DNA of 64,000 bases from CBDBZL01 sp965213545 (GCA_965213545.1 CBDBZL010000002.1:744001-808000); one strand, 5' to 3'; shown: positions 35,631 to 45,000, counted from the stretch's first letter. The notes: generated by a model from the letters alone, not told the origin. Translations and numbers: made by a program.

Positions 35631-36229
35631 CGCACCTCGATAGTCTCTCCCGAATTGCCGGGAAAGCCTTCGAACAGCGCATCAGCCAGCTTGCGCGCGG
35701 CTCGGGCAGGATCGGCATCGCCGTTATTCGCGGTAGCGGTAAAGCGCGCACGCCCTTCCCAGATCGCCTCACCTCCCGTGGCCGGCCGGATACTGACAGC
35801 CAGTTCGGTCCCGATCTCTTCGGCGGGGCGCGGTGTCAGATCGATGCCCAGACCAAGTCCCACGCCCGATCCATAGCCGCCCGTCGAAGCTCCACCGCCG
35901 ACACTGACGGGTCCGCGCCCGCCACCCGGTTGGGCGATGAAACGCTCGACACCGACCACCGCGACATAAGGTGCCGCTCCGCTCGACTGAGGGTAGCCAA
36001 CCGCAGCCAGCCGCTCACTCACGGCAGCGCGAAAGGGTTCGAGGGCAAGACTTCGCTCATCCTCACCCGCTGCCGCTGTAACGGTGACCGGCCCGCGGGG
36101 AGGCGTGCCGGCGGGCGTCGCCGAGAAACGGGTCACCTCGACCGGGGTCGAGAAGGACGGCGTTGCGCATCCTCCAAGCGACGCACCGGTAGCAAGGAGG
36201 AGGGCAAGCGGAAGGAAAGATTTGTTCAT
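35627..36229 (-). CDS. DUF4136 lipoprotein
   Basis: The 200-residue precursor has a signal peptide with lipobox SLGGCATP (Cys about 21), followed by a beta-rich DUF4136-type domain, a Gly-rich loop and the C-terminal motif FEGFPGNSGET. The same FPGNSGET ending is found in the gene at 63467-64000, so these are paralogues. The role of DUF4136 proteins is unknown. It is upstream of, and overlaps by four bases, the M14 carboxypeptidase gene, suggesting joint transcription. Confidence 0.85.
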   Translation of the reverse strand: MNKSFLPLALLLATGASLGGCATPSFSTPVEVTRFSATPAGTPPRGPVTVTAAAGEDERSLALEPFRAAVSERLAAVGYPQSSGAAPYVAVVGVERFIAQPGGGRGPVSVGGGASTGGYGSGVGLGLGIDLTPRPAEEIGTELAVSIRPATGGEAIWEGRARFTATANNGDADPARAARKLADALFEGFPGNSGETIEVR

Positions 36230-36384
36230 AGCAATTTAACCAACGCGCCAATCGCTGAGTGGTTGCACGTGCACCCGATCCAGTCAGCGAACCGTGTTGC
36301 TTGACAGGGCAGCGGGCTCATCCTCTTTTGTCCGTTCGGGATCGGCGTGGCTCAGTGCCGGATCGTGCGGTTCCGAGCGATGAC

Positions 36385-36413
36385 TTGACAGGGCTTTGGC
36401 CCGCCCCTAACCG
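36385..36413 (+). promoter_or_regulatory. Probable promoter of rpmJ
   Basis: A perfect -35 TTGACA (36385-36390), a 17-base spacer and TAACCG (36408-36413) lie about 78 bases before rpmJ. An identical 11-base element, CTTGACAGGGC, also occurs 84 bases upstream at 36300-36310, which may mark a second start site. Confidence 0.45.
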
Positions 36414-36491
36414 CCTTGCCTTGATTTCACAGCCACGCGAACCATATCGCGGGGGCTTATTGTCGTTGTCTTGTTTTGGAAAACTGGTGCC

Positions 36492-36617
36492 ATGAAGATC
36501 CGCAACAGCTTGAAGTCGTTGAAGAACAGGCATCGCGACAATCGCGTGATCCGGCGGCGCGGGCGCACTTACGTGATCAACAAGACCAATCGCCGGTTCA
36601 AGGCGCGCCAAGGCTAG
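36492..36617 (+). CDS. rpmJ: 50S ribosomal protein bL36, zinc-free (C-minus) type
   Basis: A 41-residue basic protein starts MKIRNSLKSLKNRHRDNRV and ends RRFKARQG, a close match to the alphaproteobacterial L36. It lacks the Cys/His zinc ribbon of the short form, so it is the C-minus paralogue type. It lies alone, with its own promoter, between the DUF4136/M14 pair and the HAD gene. No other L36 is in the window. Confidence 0.95.
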   Translation: MKIRNSLKSLKNRHRDNRVIRRRGRTYVINKTNRRFKARQG

Positions 36618-36734
36618 GACTTACCGGCGCTCGGAGCGATAGTTTCAGTTCGATCCATGTGAGCCGAGGCAGGTCTTAAAGCGAACCCTGTCGGCCGCAG
36701 CACAGCTCCGCATTATCGTCTGCGCACCCAAATT

Positions 36735-37400
36735 GTGAATGAAGGCGCGCGATACCAGCCCGTAACGGCGGTCGTGTTCGACGTAGGCCGCGTGCTAATC
36801 CGTTGGGACATGCGGCTTCTCTTTTGCCAGATGATCGCCGATGCGGACGAGCTCGACTGGTTCTGTGCCCATGTCGTGACCGAACAATGGCATTCACAGG
36901 CCGACGCGGGTCGACCGCTCGACGACATGCTGGCCGAACGCATCGCGCTTTATCCCGACCATTCCGAGCTGATCACAGCCTATCGACGTCGCTTCGTCGA
37001 GACCATTCCCGGACATGTCGAGGGGTCGCACGCGCTCGTTCGTCGGTTGGCAGCGACCGGTATGCCCCTGTTTGCGCTGACCAATTTCGCAAGCGAGTTC
37101 TGGCGACAGTTTCGCCCCAGGGAACCGGTGTTCGATCTGTTCGACGACATCGTCGTCTCAGGCGACGAAGGCTGCGCCAAGCCTGGTCGGCGCATCTACG
37201 AGATCGCTGAAAACCGGTTCGGCCACCATGCGAACGGTCTGCTGTTCATTGATGACAGCCTTGAAAATATCGCCGCTGCCCGAGAGCGCGGGTGGCAGGG
37301 GCATGTCTTCACCATCGCAGAGCGACTCGAGGACGAACTGGTTGCACGCGGCCTGCTGGATCGATCCGACGCTACGGGGGCTTCAAACGATCCAGCCTGA
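36735..37400 (+). CDS. HAD-superfamily phosphatase, YihX-like
   Basis: The 221-residue protein has HAD motif I FDVGRVLIRWD, in which the second Asp of DxD is replaced by Gly as in the YihX/epoxide-hydrolase-N subgroup; motif II FALTN; motif III with Lys in CAKPGRRIYE; and motif IV FIDDSLENI. YihX in Escherichia coli dephosphorylates glucose-1-phosphate, but the substrate here is not known. It begins at ATG 36735 (a GTG one codon upstream is also possible) and follows rpmJ by about 120 bases. Confidence 0.85.
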   Translation: MNEGARYQPVTAVVFDVGRVLIRWDMRLLFCQMIADADELDWFCAHVVTEQWHSQADAGRPLDDMLAERIALYPDHSELITAYRRRFVETIPGHVEGSHALVRRLAATGMPLFALTNFASEFWRQFRPREPVFDLFDDIVVSGDEGCAKPGRRIYEIAENRFGHHANGLLFIDDSLENIAAARERGWQGHVFTIAERLEDELVARGLLDRSDATGASNDPA

Positions 37401-37528
37401 TACGCACCACCGACGCGTCGATGATTCATTTGTCAGCACACCGAATGCTCGCGGCATTCTGGCCGAAGCGTACCGCTGACCTCGCGTCATTCCTTGCGCG
37501 GATCCCCGTATTATCTGACAGCGATCGA

Positions 37529-38027
37529 CTAAAGCAGGCGGTACATCACCAGCGCATCGACATAGCCCAAGTCTCGATGGCGGAACGCTTTAGGAAGACG
37601 GCCCACCTCGACCATCCCCAACCGGCGGTATAAACGCGATGGCCGAGACGTTGGTCGTGACCACGAGATTATACTGCATGGCCAGATAACCAATCGACCG
37701 CGCTTTGACGAAACTGTCGCGCGCCATGGCTTCTCCGATACCTTGCATGCGCGTGTCGGGGCGCACCGCATAGGCGGCATTGGCGACATGCCCGGCAGGC
37801 CCGGTGGAATTGGGCCTGAGCGTGTAGGTTCCTACAAGCCCCCCGGCGCCGGCTACCACGAACACCGTCTTGTCGGGCGCGGTCCAATAGGCGAGGACCT
37901 CGGCCTGCGTCGCATCGGGATCGAGCGGATAGGTCGCGCCCTCGCGTATGATCGGCTCGAGGATCGGCCACAGCGCGTCCTCCTCGCCCGGGTGCAATTC
38001 GCGACATTGCCATTCAGCCTTGCGCAT
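37529..38027 (-). pseudogene. GNAT-family N-acetyltransferase, frameshifted
   Basis: From ATG 38027 the frame encodes a normal GNAT start (AEWQCRELHPGEEDALWPIL) and core with the acetyl-CoA loop region ending in IGYLAMQYNLVVTTN. The frame then runs into an unrelated tail. The expected C-terminus (LYRRLGMVEVGRLPKAFRH, then GYVDALVMYR) is present in another frame. Deleting one base at about 37635-37637 would give AIRLYRRLGM and join the two parts. The gene is thus broken by a one-base insertion, or the assembly has an error there. Its start overlaps the 3' end of the rhomboid gene by 14 bases. Confidence 0.85.
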
Positions 38028-38691
38028 CGACCAGCACCACGCGCGCTGCCAGCATGCCGACGAGAAAGCCCCCCAGATGCGCCTCCCAGGCGATGCCCCC
38101 GCCACCACCCGATAGCAGCATCAGAACGCCGAACAGCAGCACGATCCACAGATTGGCCTTGGCGAACCCCCAGATCCGTTGGCCCATTTCAGCCGAAAGG
38201 AGCGGGATCAGCCGTTCGCGATCGGCCGAGACACGTGCGGCAAGGCCAATAAGTCCCGAGATCGCCCCGGATGCGCCCACCATCGGCACTGCGCTTGTCG
38301 GGTTGAGCGCGACGAACAACGCCGCGCCGGCAAGCCCGGCAATGGCATAGAAGGCGAAGAACCGCAGCCAGTTTCCCGGCGGCCGGCCCATCCATGTCAT
38401 TAGCGGCCCCGCGAGACTGAACAGGACGATCGAGTTGAAACCGATGTGGATCAGCCCGGCATGCGCGAACATGTGCAAGATGACGGTGTCCCAGCGCCCG
38501 GCCGCAAGCGCCGCCCCCGAAAGCCCCCAACCGAGCATTCCACCGGGCAGATGCAGCAGCCAGGCAATCCATATCGCCGCCAGCAAGATTACGCCGGGTA
38601 TATGGGCCGACAACGGCACGGGCTCGACCTCGCCGGGCTCAGCCTGCGTTCCATCCGGCAGATTTGCCCTCCGATCGCCGCGATCAGTCAT
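38014..38691 (-). CDS. Rhomboid-family intramembrane serine protease
   Basis: From ATG 38691 (225 residues) the protein shows six membrane segments. Catalytic residues: Ser in GASGAISGLIG and His in AWEAHLGGFLVG; HMFAHAGLIHIGFN carries the conserved His/Asn of the oxyanion helix. It cleaves single-pass membrane substrates; which ones is unknown. The N-terminal 30 residues are a soluble, Pro-rich tail. It overlaps the following GNAT gene start by 14 bases, which suggests one transcript. Confidence 0.92.
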   Translation of the reverse strand: MTDRGDRRANLPDGTQAEPGEVEPVPLSAHIPGVILLAAIWIAWLLHLPGGMLGWGLSGAALAAGRWDTVILHMFAHAGLIHIGFNSIVLFSLAGPLMTWMGRPPGNWLRFFAFYAIAGLAGAALFVALNPTSAVPMVGASGAISGLIGLAARVSADRERLIPLLSAEMGQRIWGFAKANLWIVLLFGVLMLLSGGGGGIAWEAHLGGFLVGMLAARVVLVDAQG

Positions 38692-38914
38692 TTGCGGGGC
38701 CGCGCTGCGCAACCGGTATCAAAACGCGCCAAGCCGGTGCTCCGTGCGCGGTTAACCAAAAGCATCGCAGCGGGCCATCGCGACTTCCAATCTACCGGAG
38801 ATGCCATCTGGATCGAACCCGGCAGCGCATTTGCTGCAAGGATGTTTCTTCCTTTCGTCCGGACAGTCCTATGGCAGGTCACAGTTAAGAAGAGCCTAAC
38901 GAGGCGAGCGGCCA

Positions 38915-40423
38915 TCAGGCAACGGGAGCGCGACGTCGGTAGCTCAGCGCTTCGGCGATATGCAGCCGGCCCGTCCGCTCGGCGCCCGCGAGGTCGGCGA
39001 TGGTGCGCGCCACGCGCAGCACGCGGGTGTAGCCGCGCGCCGACAATCGCATTGCATCCGCCGCCTTGAGGAGCAACGCCTGACCCTCGGCATCGGGGCT
39101 GGCGAAGCGTCCGAGCGCGTCGCCGTCGAGTTCGGCGTTGGCGCGCACGCCCCGCGCGACTTGCACCGATCGCGCCGTCGCCACCCGGCTCATGATCTGC
39201 GCCGAGCCTTCGGCAGGAGGTGGCAGCGCCAGGTCGGCGGCCCTGACGGGTTCCATCTCCACCGCAAGATCGATCCGGTCGATCAGCGGCCCGGACACGC
39301 GCGACTGATAATCCGCCGCACATCTGGGCGCGCGCGAACAGGCCAGCGCCGGATCGCCCAGATGGCCGCAACGACACGGGTTCATCGCCGCGATCAGCTG
39401 CACCCGTGCCGGGTAGCTGACATGCGCATTCGCCCGCGCCACGTCCACCCGCCCGGTTTCCAGCGGCTGGCGCAGCGAATCAAGGACAGCGCGCTGGAAC
39501 TCGGGCAGTTCATCGAGAAACAGCACACCCAGATGCGCCAAGCTGACCTCACCCGGCCGCGCCCGGTGACCGCCGCCGGTCAAGGCCGCCATGCTCGCCG
39601 AGTGATGCGGCGCGCGAAAGGGTCGCGAACGACTGATCCGCCCGCCCTCCAGCGTTCCGGCGACCGACGCGATCATGCTCACCTCGAGCGCCTCTGCCGG
39701 ACTGAGCTCGGGCAATATCGCCGGCAGGCATGCCGCGATCAGGCTCTTGCCCGCGCCGGGTGGGCCGACCATCAGCAGGTTGTGCCCGCCCGCCGCCGCG
39801 ATCTCGAGCGCGCGCTTGGCGGTTTCCTGGCCCTTGACCTGCTTCAGGTCGGGGCCGCCCGTTGCCTCCGCCACCTCGCCCAAAGGGGGTTCGGGCAACG
39901 TATCCTCACCTTTCATATGCGCTAGCAGCGCTGTCAACGTGGGTGCGGCAAGGACCGATAATCCGCTGGCCCATTTCGCCTCGGCTCCCTGCGCGGCAGG
40001 GCAAATCAGCCCTTTCTCCTCCTGCGCGGCATGGAGCGCGGCGACCAACACGCCGGGAGATGCTACGATCCGTCCGTCAAGCGCAAGCTCCCCTACCGCG
40101 ACGAACGAGGTCAGCGCGGCGGCATCCGCAACGCCCATCGCCGCCAACAACGCCAGCGCAATCGGTAGATCGTAATGCGAGCCTTCCTTCGGCAAATCAG
40201 CTGGCGAGAGGTTAATGGTGATCCGTTTGGGGGGCAGTGCCAACCCCATCGCCGCAAGTGCCGACTGGACACGCTCGCGGCTCTCTCCAACCGCCTTATC
40301 GGGCAAGCCGACGATGGCGAAGCGCGGTATCCCGGCGGCAAGCTGGCACTGGACCTCGATCGACCGCGCTTCGAGCCCGAGATAAGCCACCGTGGAAACC
40401 AGCGCGACCATCTGCCCCGCCAC
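38915..40423 (-). CDS. comM: YifB/ComM-family Mg-chelatase-like AAA+ ATPase
   Basis: The 502-residue protein has an N-terminal Lon-like subdomain (GLEARSIEVQCQLAAGIPRF, IVGLPDKAVGESRERV), Walker A GPPGAGKSLIAACLP, Walker B VLFLDELPEF, and a C-terminal HTH-like MgChl region (CSRAPRCAADYQSRVSGPL with Cys residues). ComM is a hexameric branch-migration helicase in natural transformation. It is 7 bases after dapE on the same strand, in the GST-dapE-comM order. Confidence 0.92.
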   Translation of the reverse strand: MAGQMVALVSTVAYLGLEARSIEVQCQLAAGIPRFAIVGLPDKAVGESRERVQSALAAMGLALPPKRITINLSPADLPKEGSHYDLPIALALLAAMGVADAAALTSFVAVGELALDGRIVASPGVLVAALHAAQEEKGLICPAAQGAEAKWASGLSVLAAPTLTALLAHMKGEDTLPEPPLGEVAEATGGPDLKQVKGQETAKRALEIAAAGGHNLLMVGPPGAGKSLIAACLPAILPELSPAEALEVSMIASVAGTLEGGRISRSRPFRAPHHSASMAALTGGGHRARPGEVSLAHLGVLFLDELPEFQRAVLDSLRQPLETGRVDVARANAHVSYPARVQLIAAMNPCRCGHLGDPALACSRAPRCAADYQSRVSGPLIDRIDLAVEMEPVRAADLALPPPAEGSAQIMSRVATARSVQVARGVRANAELDGDALGRFASPDAEGQALLLKAADAMRLSARGYTRVLRVARTIADLAGAERTGRLHIAEALSYRRRAPVA

Positions 40424-40430
40424 CCGCGCT

Positions 40431-41618
40431 TCAGGACGGCAGGCGTTCGGCGGGCAGGTGCGGAAGCGAGCGGTCCTTCAGCGAAAGCGCATCGACCGCG
40501 ATCCGCCGGTAAATTCGCGCCAGTGTCGTCAGATCGGCAATCGCAACCGCTTCGTCCACCTTGTGCATGGTCGCGTTGACCAGCCCGAACTCAATCACCG
40601 GTGCCAGGTCCTTGAGAAACCGAGCATCGGATGTGCCGCCACTGGTCGAGGCTTTCGGAACCAGCCCGGTCTCGGCCTCCACACTCCGCGCGACAAGATC
40701 GGCGAATACGCCGGGCGGGGTAAGGAACGGTTCGCCCGAGATTACCGGTCGCGCAGTGCCGCCATGCTGCTCGGCGATCTGAATGATTCGCGTCGCGAGC
40801 GTTGCGCCGCTATGCCGATCGTTAAATCGGATCGAGATCCGCGCCCTCGCGACGCCCGGAATGACGTTGTGCGCCCTATTCGGCACGTCGATCTCGGTGA
40901 TCTCGAGATTGGACGCTTCAAACCAGTCGGTGCCCTCGTCGAACGGCAACGCATCGAGTTCCGCAAGCATGGCGACTAGCGCCGGCAAGGGATTGTGCGC
41001 CTTGTGGGGGTAGGCAACATGACCCTGAACGCCAGCGACCTCGAGCCAGATATTGATCGAACCACGGCGGCCGATCTTCATCATGTCACCCAGCCGTTCG
41101 ACACTGGTCGGCTCACCAACGAGAATCAGATCGGGGATGATCGCGCACGCCTGCATCCGGTCGATCAGCGCGCGCGTCCCGTGGATCGCATCACCCTCCT
41201 CATCACCGGTCACGATGAAACTTATGGTGCCTGCCTCGCGCGGAATATCGGCTGCGGCCGCGACCATTGCAGCAAGCGCGCCTTTCATGTCCACCGCGCC
41301 GCGACCATGCAGCATCGGACCACGCCGAGAGGGCCGGAATGGCGCGCTAACCCAGCCTTCACCCGGCGGGACGACATCGAGATGGCCGGCAAAGGCGAAG
41401 TGACCCGCATTGGCGCTGGTGGTCTCACGGATCGCCAGCAGGTTCTCGACCGCCAGATCACCCTCGCCGGCAGTGAACCGATCCACTTCAAAGCCGTGCG
41501 GCTGGAGCATAGCCTCGAACCGGTCGAAAACCGGTCCGCGAGCGGGCGTGACGCTCTCACAGGCGATCAGTGCTTCGGCCAGTGTGGCGGCGTCCCGAAC
41601 GCCTCCGTTCACGGTCAT
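40431..41618 (-). CDS. dapE: Succinyl-diaminopimelate desuccinylase
   Basis: From ATG 41618 the product has 395 residues. The M20 metal-binding segments are visible: FAGHLDVVPPG (His), GRGAVDMKGALAAM (Asp), TGDEEGDAIHGT (Glu pair), and the dimer-domain motif GGTSDARFLK. DapE hydrolyses N-succinyl-LL-diaminopimelate in lysine and peptidoglycan synthesis. dapB lies 10 kb away at 51511-52275. The in-frame upstream codons are not conserved. Confidence 0.93.
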   Translation of the reverse strand: MTVNGGVRDAATLAEALIACESVTPARGPVFDRFEAMLQPHGFEVDRFTAGEGDLAVENLLAIRETTSANAGHFAFAGHLDVVPPGEGWVSAPFRPSRRGPMLHGRGAVDMKGALAAMVAAAADIPREAGTISFIVTGDEEGDAIHGTRALIDRMQACAIIPDLILVGEPTSVERLGDMMKIGRRGSINIWLEVAGVQGHVAYPHKAHNPLPALVAMLAELDALPFDEGTDWFEASNLEITEIDVPNRAHNVIPGVARARISIRFNDRHSGATLATRIIQIAEQHGGTARPVISGEPFLTPPGVFADLVARSVEAETGLVPKASTSGGTSDARFLKDLAPVIEFGLVNATMHKVDEAVAIADLTTLARIYRRIAVDALSLKDRSLPHLPAERLPS

Positions 41619-41680
41619 TGCGAGTGTGCCATCGAAGATCCGCGCTCGCGGCCATGTCGCGGGAAAAGCAAAACCATGAT

Positions 41681-42343
41681 CTAAGCCGCGCCTGCCAGCT
41701 CGTACTGGGAGATGGTCCACTCCTCCTGCTCGGCAGCGGCAATCCACGCGCGCATCCAGTCATGCTCGCAGATCGCTTGCATATAGGCCTCGGCAAATCC
41801 CGGGACGCCGATCCGGTAGGTGATGAAACGGCTGACCACCGGGGCGTAGAAGATATCGGCAGCACCGAACGTGCCGAACAAGAACGGCCCACCCGACCCG
41901 AACCTTGCGCGAGCTTCGGCCCACAGCCCCAAGACGCGCACGATATCCGAACGGGTCTCGTCATTCAGCTCGATAGCGGCGCGTCCCCGCACGTTCATCG
42001 GACAGCTTCGCCGAAGAGCAACGTAGGAAGAATGCATCTCGGCCACCATGGCCCTAGCCATGCCGCGCGCCGCTGCATCCTTGGGCCAGAACCGCTCGCG
42101 ACCCACCTTGTCGGCGAGATATTCCAGGATCGCCAGGCTGTCCCACACCACCACCTCGCCGTCCCACAACACCGGAACCTTGCCGGCAGAGGGCTGGAAC
42201 TTCCCGTCACGCTTCGTCGCCAGCCAGTCGTCCCCGTCGATATGGACGGTGAGTTCCTCGAACGCGAGCCCCGACTGGCGTGCGGCAAGCCATCCGCGAA
42301 GCGACCAGCTCGAATAATTCTTGTTGCCGATGATGAGCTTCAT
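41681..42343 (-). CDS. Glutathione S-transferase family protein
   Basis: The 220-residue protein opens with a thioredoxin-fold GST N-domain (KLIIGNKNYSSWSLRGWL, PVLWDGEVVVWDSLAILEYL, with cis-Pro and the glutathione-binding Asp-Ser), followed by an all-helical C-domain. The YSSWSLRGW segment is typical of a proteobacterial GST subgroup with Ser or Tyr catalytic residue. The substrate is unknown. It is upstream of dapE and comM on the same strand. Confidence 0.9.
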   Translation of the reverse strand: MKLIIGNKNYSSWSLRGWLAARQSGLAFEELTVHIDGDDWLATKRDGKFQPSAGKVPVLWDGEVVVWDSLAILEYLADKVGRERFWPKDAAARGMARAMVAEMHSSYVALRRSCPMNVRGRAAIELNDETRSDIVRVLGLWAEARARFGSGGPFLFGTFGAADIFYAPVVSRFITYRIGVPGFAEAYMQAICEHDWMRAWIAAAEQEEWTISQYELAGAA

Positions 42344-42582
42344 TGAGTGGTTGCAGTCCTGTCGCGCGCCCTTGAGCCCGCCGAAGCGGGGAGCCGCCGC
42401 GCGGTCTAGAGCGCGTGGCGTGTGCTGTCGAGGCTCGCGGCAGGCGCGCCGTGCAGCTTGCGATGGATGATCGAATGTCCGTTGTGGGTGCTCCTGTCAG
42501 CACTTTGTTTACCAAAGGATGTCAAACCCGCCTCGAAAGGGTCGGATGTCCGCATCTGGCTCGTGCGACAGCGGAAGGCGCA

Positions 42583-44883
42583 ATGGCGAACGAGTTCGAG
42601 CGAAGGCAGAGACGAGAGCGACTGCAGCACGTCTTCTGGGCGGGGCTGATCGCGCTTGTCCTGGCGCTCGTCAAATTCCACGGTCCGATCGACGAGATGT
42701 CCTGGATCGTGCAGGCCAACCTGGCCGAATTCGAGGCATCAGGCGATATCGTTTTCGTCGGTTCCGAGCACGATATGACCGACCCCCGATATCCCGAACG
42801 GCGTGAGGAACTCGCCCATGCGATCAACAATCTAGACGCTGCAGGAGCGCGCAGTGTCTATCTCGACATGGCGTTCGAAGAGGCATCGCGTCCTGAGAGC
42901 GACCGCGCACTCAACGAGGCCCTGCGCAACTTTGGCGACGAAGCGTTCCTAATTCGCAACGTGAAGACGGACTTGCTGGCGCAAAGCAATGATATCGACA
43001 AGGTAACCTCAGCCGTCGGTCGAGGTGTTAGTCAGGTGGGAGCAGAACGACCGCCAGGCCTGTTCGAGATTGTTTGGACCGTCCCGCTGGTAGTCGAGCA
43101 TCATGGTAAACGCTTGATCGGGGCGCCGGCGCGCATGGTCGGTGAAGATTTAACAGGCACAGAGGGTATTCCCGTCAACTATGGAATAAAGGCCCGGACT
43201 ATTCCACGGATCGGGCTGAGCGCATTGCTTGCGCCATCGACACGGGATACCGTAATTAGTCTGCAAGGCAAAACCGTAGTGTTCGGCAATTCGCAGGTCG
43301 TCGCTGGCTTTCGCGTTCCCGGTTCCCTCAAGGTTCCGGGTGGTATGATCCATATCCTAGCTGCCGAAACGCTCAAAGCAGGATCCACTCAGACTGCATC
43401 CGTACTCCTATTATTTCCGCTGAGTATGATAATTCTCATTTCTTCACTTTTCATTAGGAACCCTACGTTTCGTAGAGCCTCCTACGTACTATTGGCTTTT
43501 TCGATACCTGGGTTGGTTATCGCGATGGCCTATCATCCCGTTCGACTGCAGCTAGGCGCTAGTGCAATCCTGGTCACTGCCTATTTCTGCTTTCGACTGC
43601 GCTCCAAATGGAAGCAGCAAACTCTGTTGATCGATCAAGAGACCGGCCTTCCAACCTTTTTTGCGCTTGAGCGCAATAAGCAGGTCGCCAGGACACATCC
43701 CACGATCATCGTCGCCAAGATGCATCGCTTCGAGGAGGTTCGCCAGACTCTGCCTGCCCTACTCCACGCCGAATATATCATGCGGATTGCCGACAGGCTC
43801 AAAGCGGCATCGCCCGACACGAAAATCTATCTCGGGCCCAGTCACGCCGTGGCTTGGTGCGCGGCCAAAGACGATCCGGCCGTGATCAAGGATCATCTGG
43901 AAGGCTTGCGCGCGCTGTTTGCCGTACCCCTTCTTGTCGGCAATCAACAGGTTGATGTGGGGATGACCTTCGGCGTCGATATCAGTCCCAGCCGCGACAT
44001 GGTTCGCCGCCTTGCAAGTGCGGTGGCCGCGGCGGAACGCACCGCTGAAACCTACCATCCCATCGTCATCGCCGAGACCCGCAGCGACGAAGAACTGATA
44101 TGGAATATATCCCTTCAGGCGCGGATCGACGCAGCGTTGGAGCAAGGGGAAATCTTCCTCGTCTATCAGCCCAAAATTCGAATCAGTTCGGGGGACGTGG
44201 TAGGAATGGAGGCATTGGTCCGCTGGCGTGATCCTGCACGCGGAATGATCCCGCCTGATCAATTCATCAGCCAGTGCGAAGATGCTGGTCGGATGGGTCA
44301 CCTGACGCGCTATGTCCTAAGGTCCGCTTGCGAATCAATGGGCGGGCTTGATCCTCGCGAAGGCAGTTTGTCGATCGCGGTGAACCTATCCGCCACTTTA
44401 CTGCATGAAATAGGCCTGGTGGCCATGATTCGCGAGGTTCTGACCGAGACGAAGGCTGATCCGGCGCAACTCACGCTGGAGGTGACCGAAACCTACCGAA
44501 TTTCCGACATGGATGCAGCGCGCTTCAATCTGGAGCAGCTTGCCGACATGGGCATCACGATTTCGATGGATGATTTCGGCGTCGGCGCGGCAAGCTTCGA
44601 GGCGCTGCTTTGCCTACCGTTCGACGAACTGAAGATTGATCGACTTTTCATCGATTTGATTGTGGGCGACCCCAAGGCTCGCGCCATCATGTGCAGCATC
44701 CTCGAATTGGGAAGACGACTGAGAATTTCTGTGGTTGCCGAGGGCGTCGAAGACGCTGCTACGCTCGATTTGTTGCGAAACGCAGGCTGTCCCCTCGCAC
44801 AGGGCTTTGGAATCTGCCGACCGGTAGCGCTCGAGGAAGCTGTTCAATTTCGGAGCAGTTCCCGAAGGTTAAGAACAGGTTAG
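42583..44883 (+). CDS. CHASE2 sensor protein with degenerate GGDEF and intact EAL (c-di-GMP phosphodiesterase)
   Basis: From ATG 42583, with GGAAGG upstream, the product has 766 residues. One membrane helix at about 13-33 leads into a periplasmic CHASE2 domain (GPIDEMSWIVQANLAEFE), followed by three helices near residues 265-345. The GGDEF domain is degenerate (GPSHAVAW in place of the signature). The EAL domain looks complete: EALVRW near 543, VNLSAT, LEVTE, DDFG, KIDR, AEGVED and the final Gln in LAQGFG. It should degrade c-di-GMP in response to an unknown external signal. GC content here is visibly lower than in neighbouring genes. Confidence 0.92.
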   Translation: MANEFERRQRRERLQHVFWAGLIALVLALVKFHGPIDEMSWIVQANLAEFEASGDIVFVGSEHDMTDPRYPERREELAHAINNLDAAGARSVYLDMAFEEASRPESDRALNEALRNFGDEAFLIRNVKTDLLAQSNDIDKVTSAVGRGVSQVGAERPPGLFEIVWTVPLVVEHHGKRLIGAPARMVGEDLTGTEGIPVNYGIKARTIPRIGLSALLAPSTRDTVISLQGKTVVFGNSQVVAGFRVPGSLKVPGGMIHILAAETLKAGSTQTASVLLLFPLSMIILISSLFIRNPTFRRASYVLLAFSIPGLVIAMAYHPVRLQLGASAILVTAYFCFRLRSKWKQQTLLIDQETGLPTFFALERNKQVARTHPTIIVAKMHRFEEVRQTLPALLHAEYIMRIADRLKAASPDTKIYLGPSHAVAWCAAKDDPAVIKDHLEGLRALFAVPLLVGNQQVDVGMTFGVDISPSRDMVRRLASAVAAAERTAETYHPIVIAETRSDEELIWNISLQARIDAALEQGEIFLVYQPKIRISSGDVVGMEALVRWRDPARGMIPPDQFISQCEDAGRMGHLTRYVLRSACESMGGLDPREGSLSIAVNLSATLLHEIGLVAMIREVLTETKADPAQLTLEVTETYRISDMDAARFNLEQLADMGITISMDDFGVGAASFEALLCLPFDELKIDRLFIDLIVGDPKARAIMCSILELGRRLRISVVAEGVEDAATLDLLRNAGCPLAQGFGICRPVALEEAVQFRSSSRRLRTG

Positions 44884-44947
44884 GGATTTCGCTTTACAAA
44901 GTATAAACCTTAAGACATGGTCGCCTTCTCTGCAACAGGAGGCTTTT

Positions 44948-44995
44948 ATGTTTGATATTTGGGAGTGGCTGTTCGGACCGGGTGAATTAAGGTAA
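44948..44995 (+). CDS. Candidate 15-residue peptide ORF with perfect Shine-Dalgarno
   Basis: AGGAGG (44937-44942) is followed five bases later by ATG 44948. The ORF encodes MFDIWEWLFGPGELR and ends in TAA at 44993-44995. Two Trp residues and a hydrophobic middle are notable. The ribosome binding site is stronger than for most genes in the window. It could be a true micropeptide, a translated leader, or the start of an RNA regulator. Three hairpins follow directly. Confidence 0.45.
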   Translation: MFDIWEWLFGPGELR

Positions 44996-45000
44996 GCCAA

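Noticed and set aside
44948..44995. Trp attenuation leader
   Set aside because: The peptide has two Trp codons, but no trp genes follow and the next gene is on the other strand.
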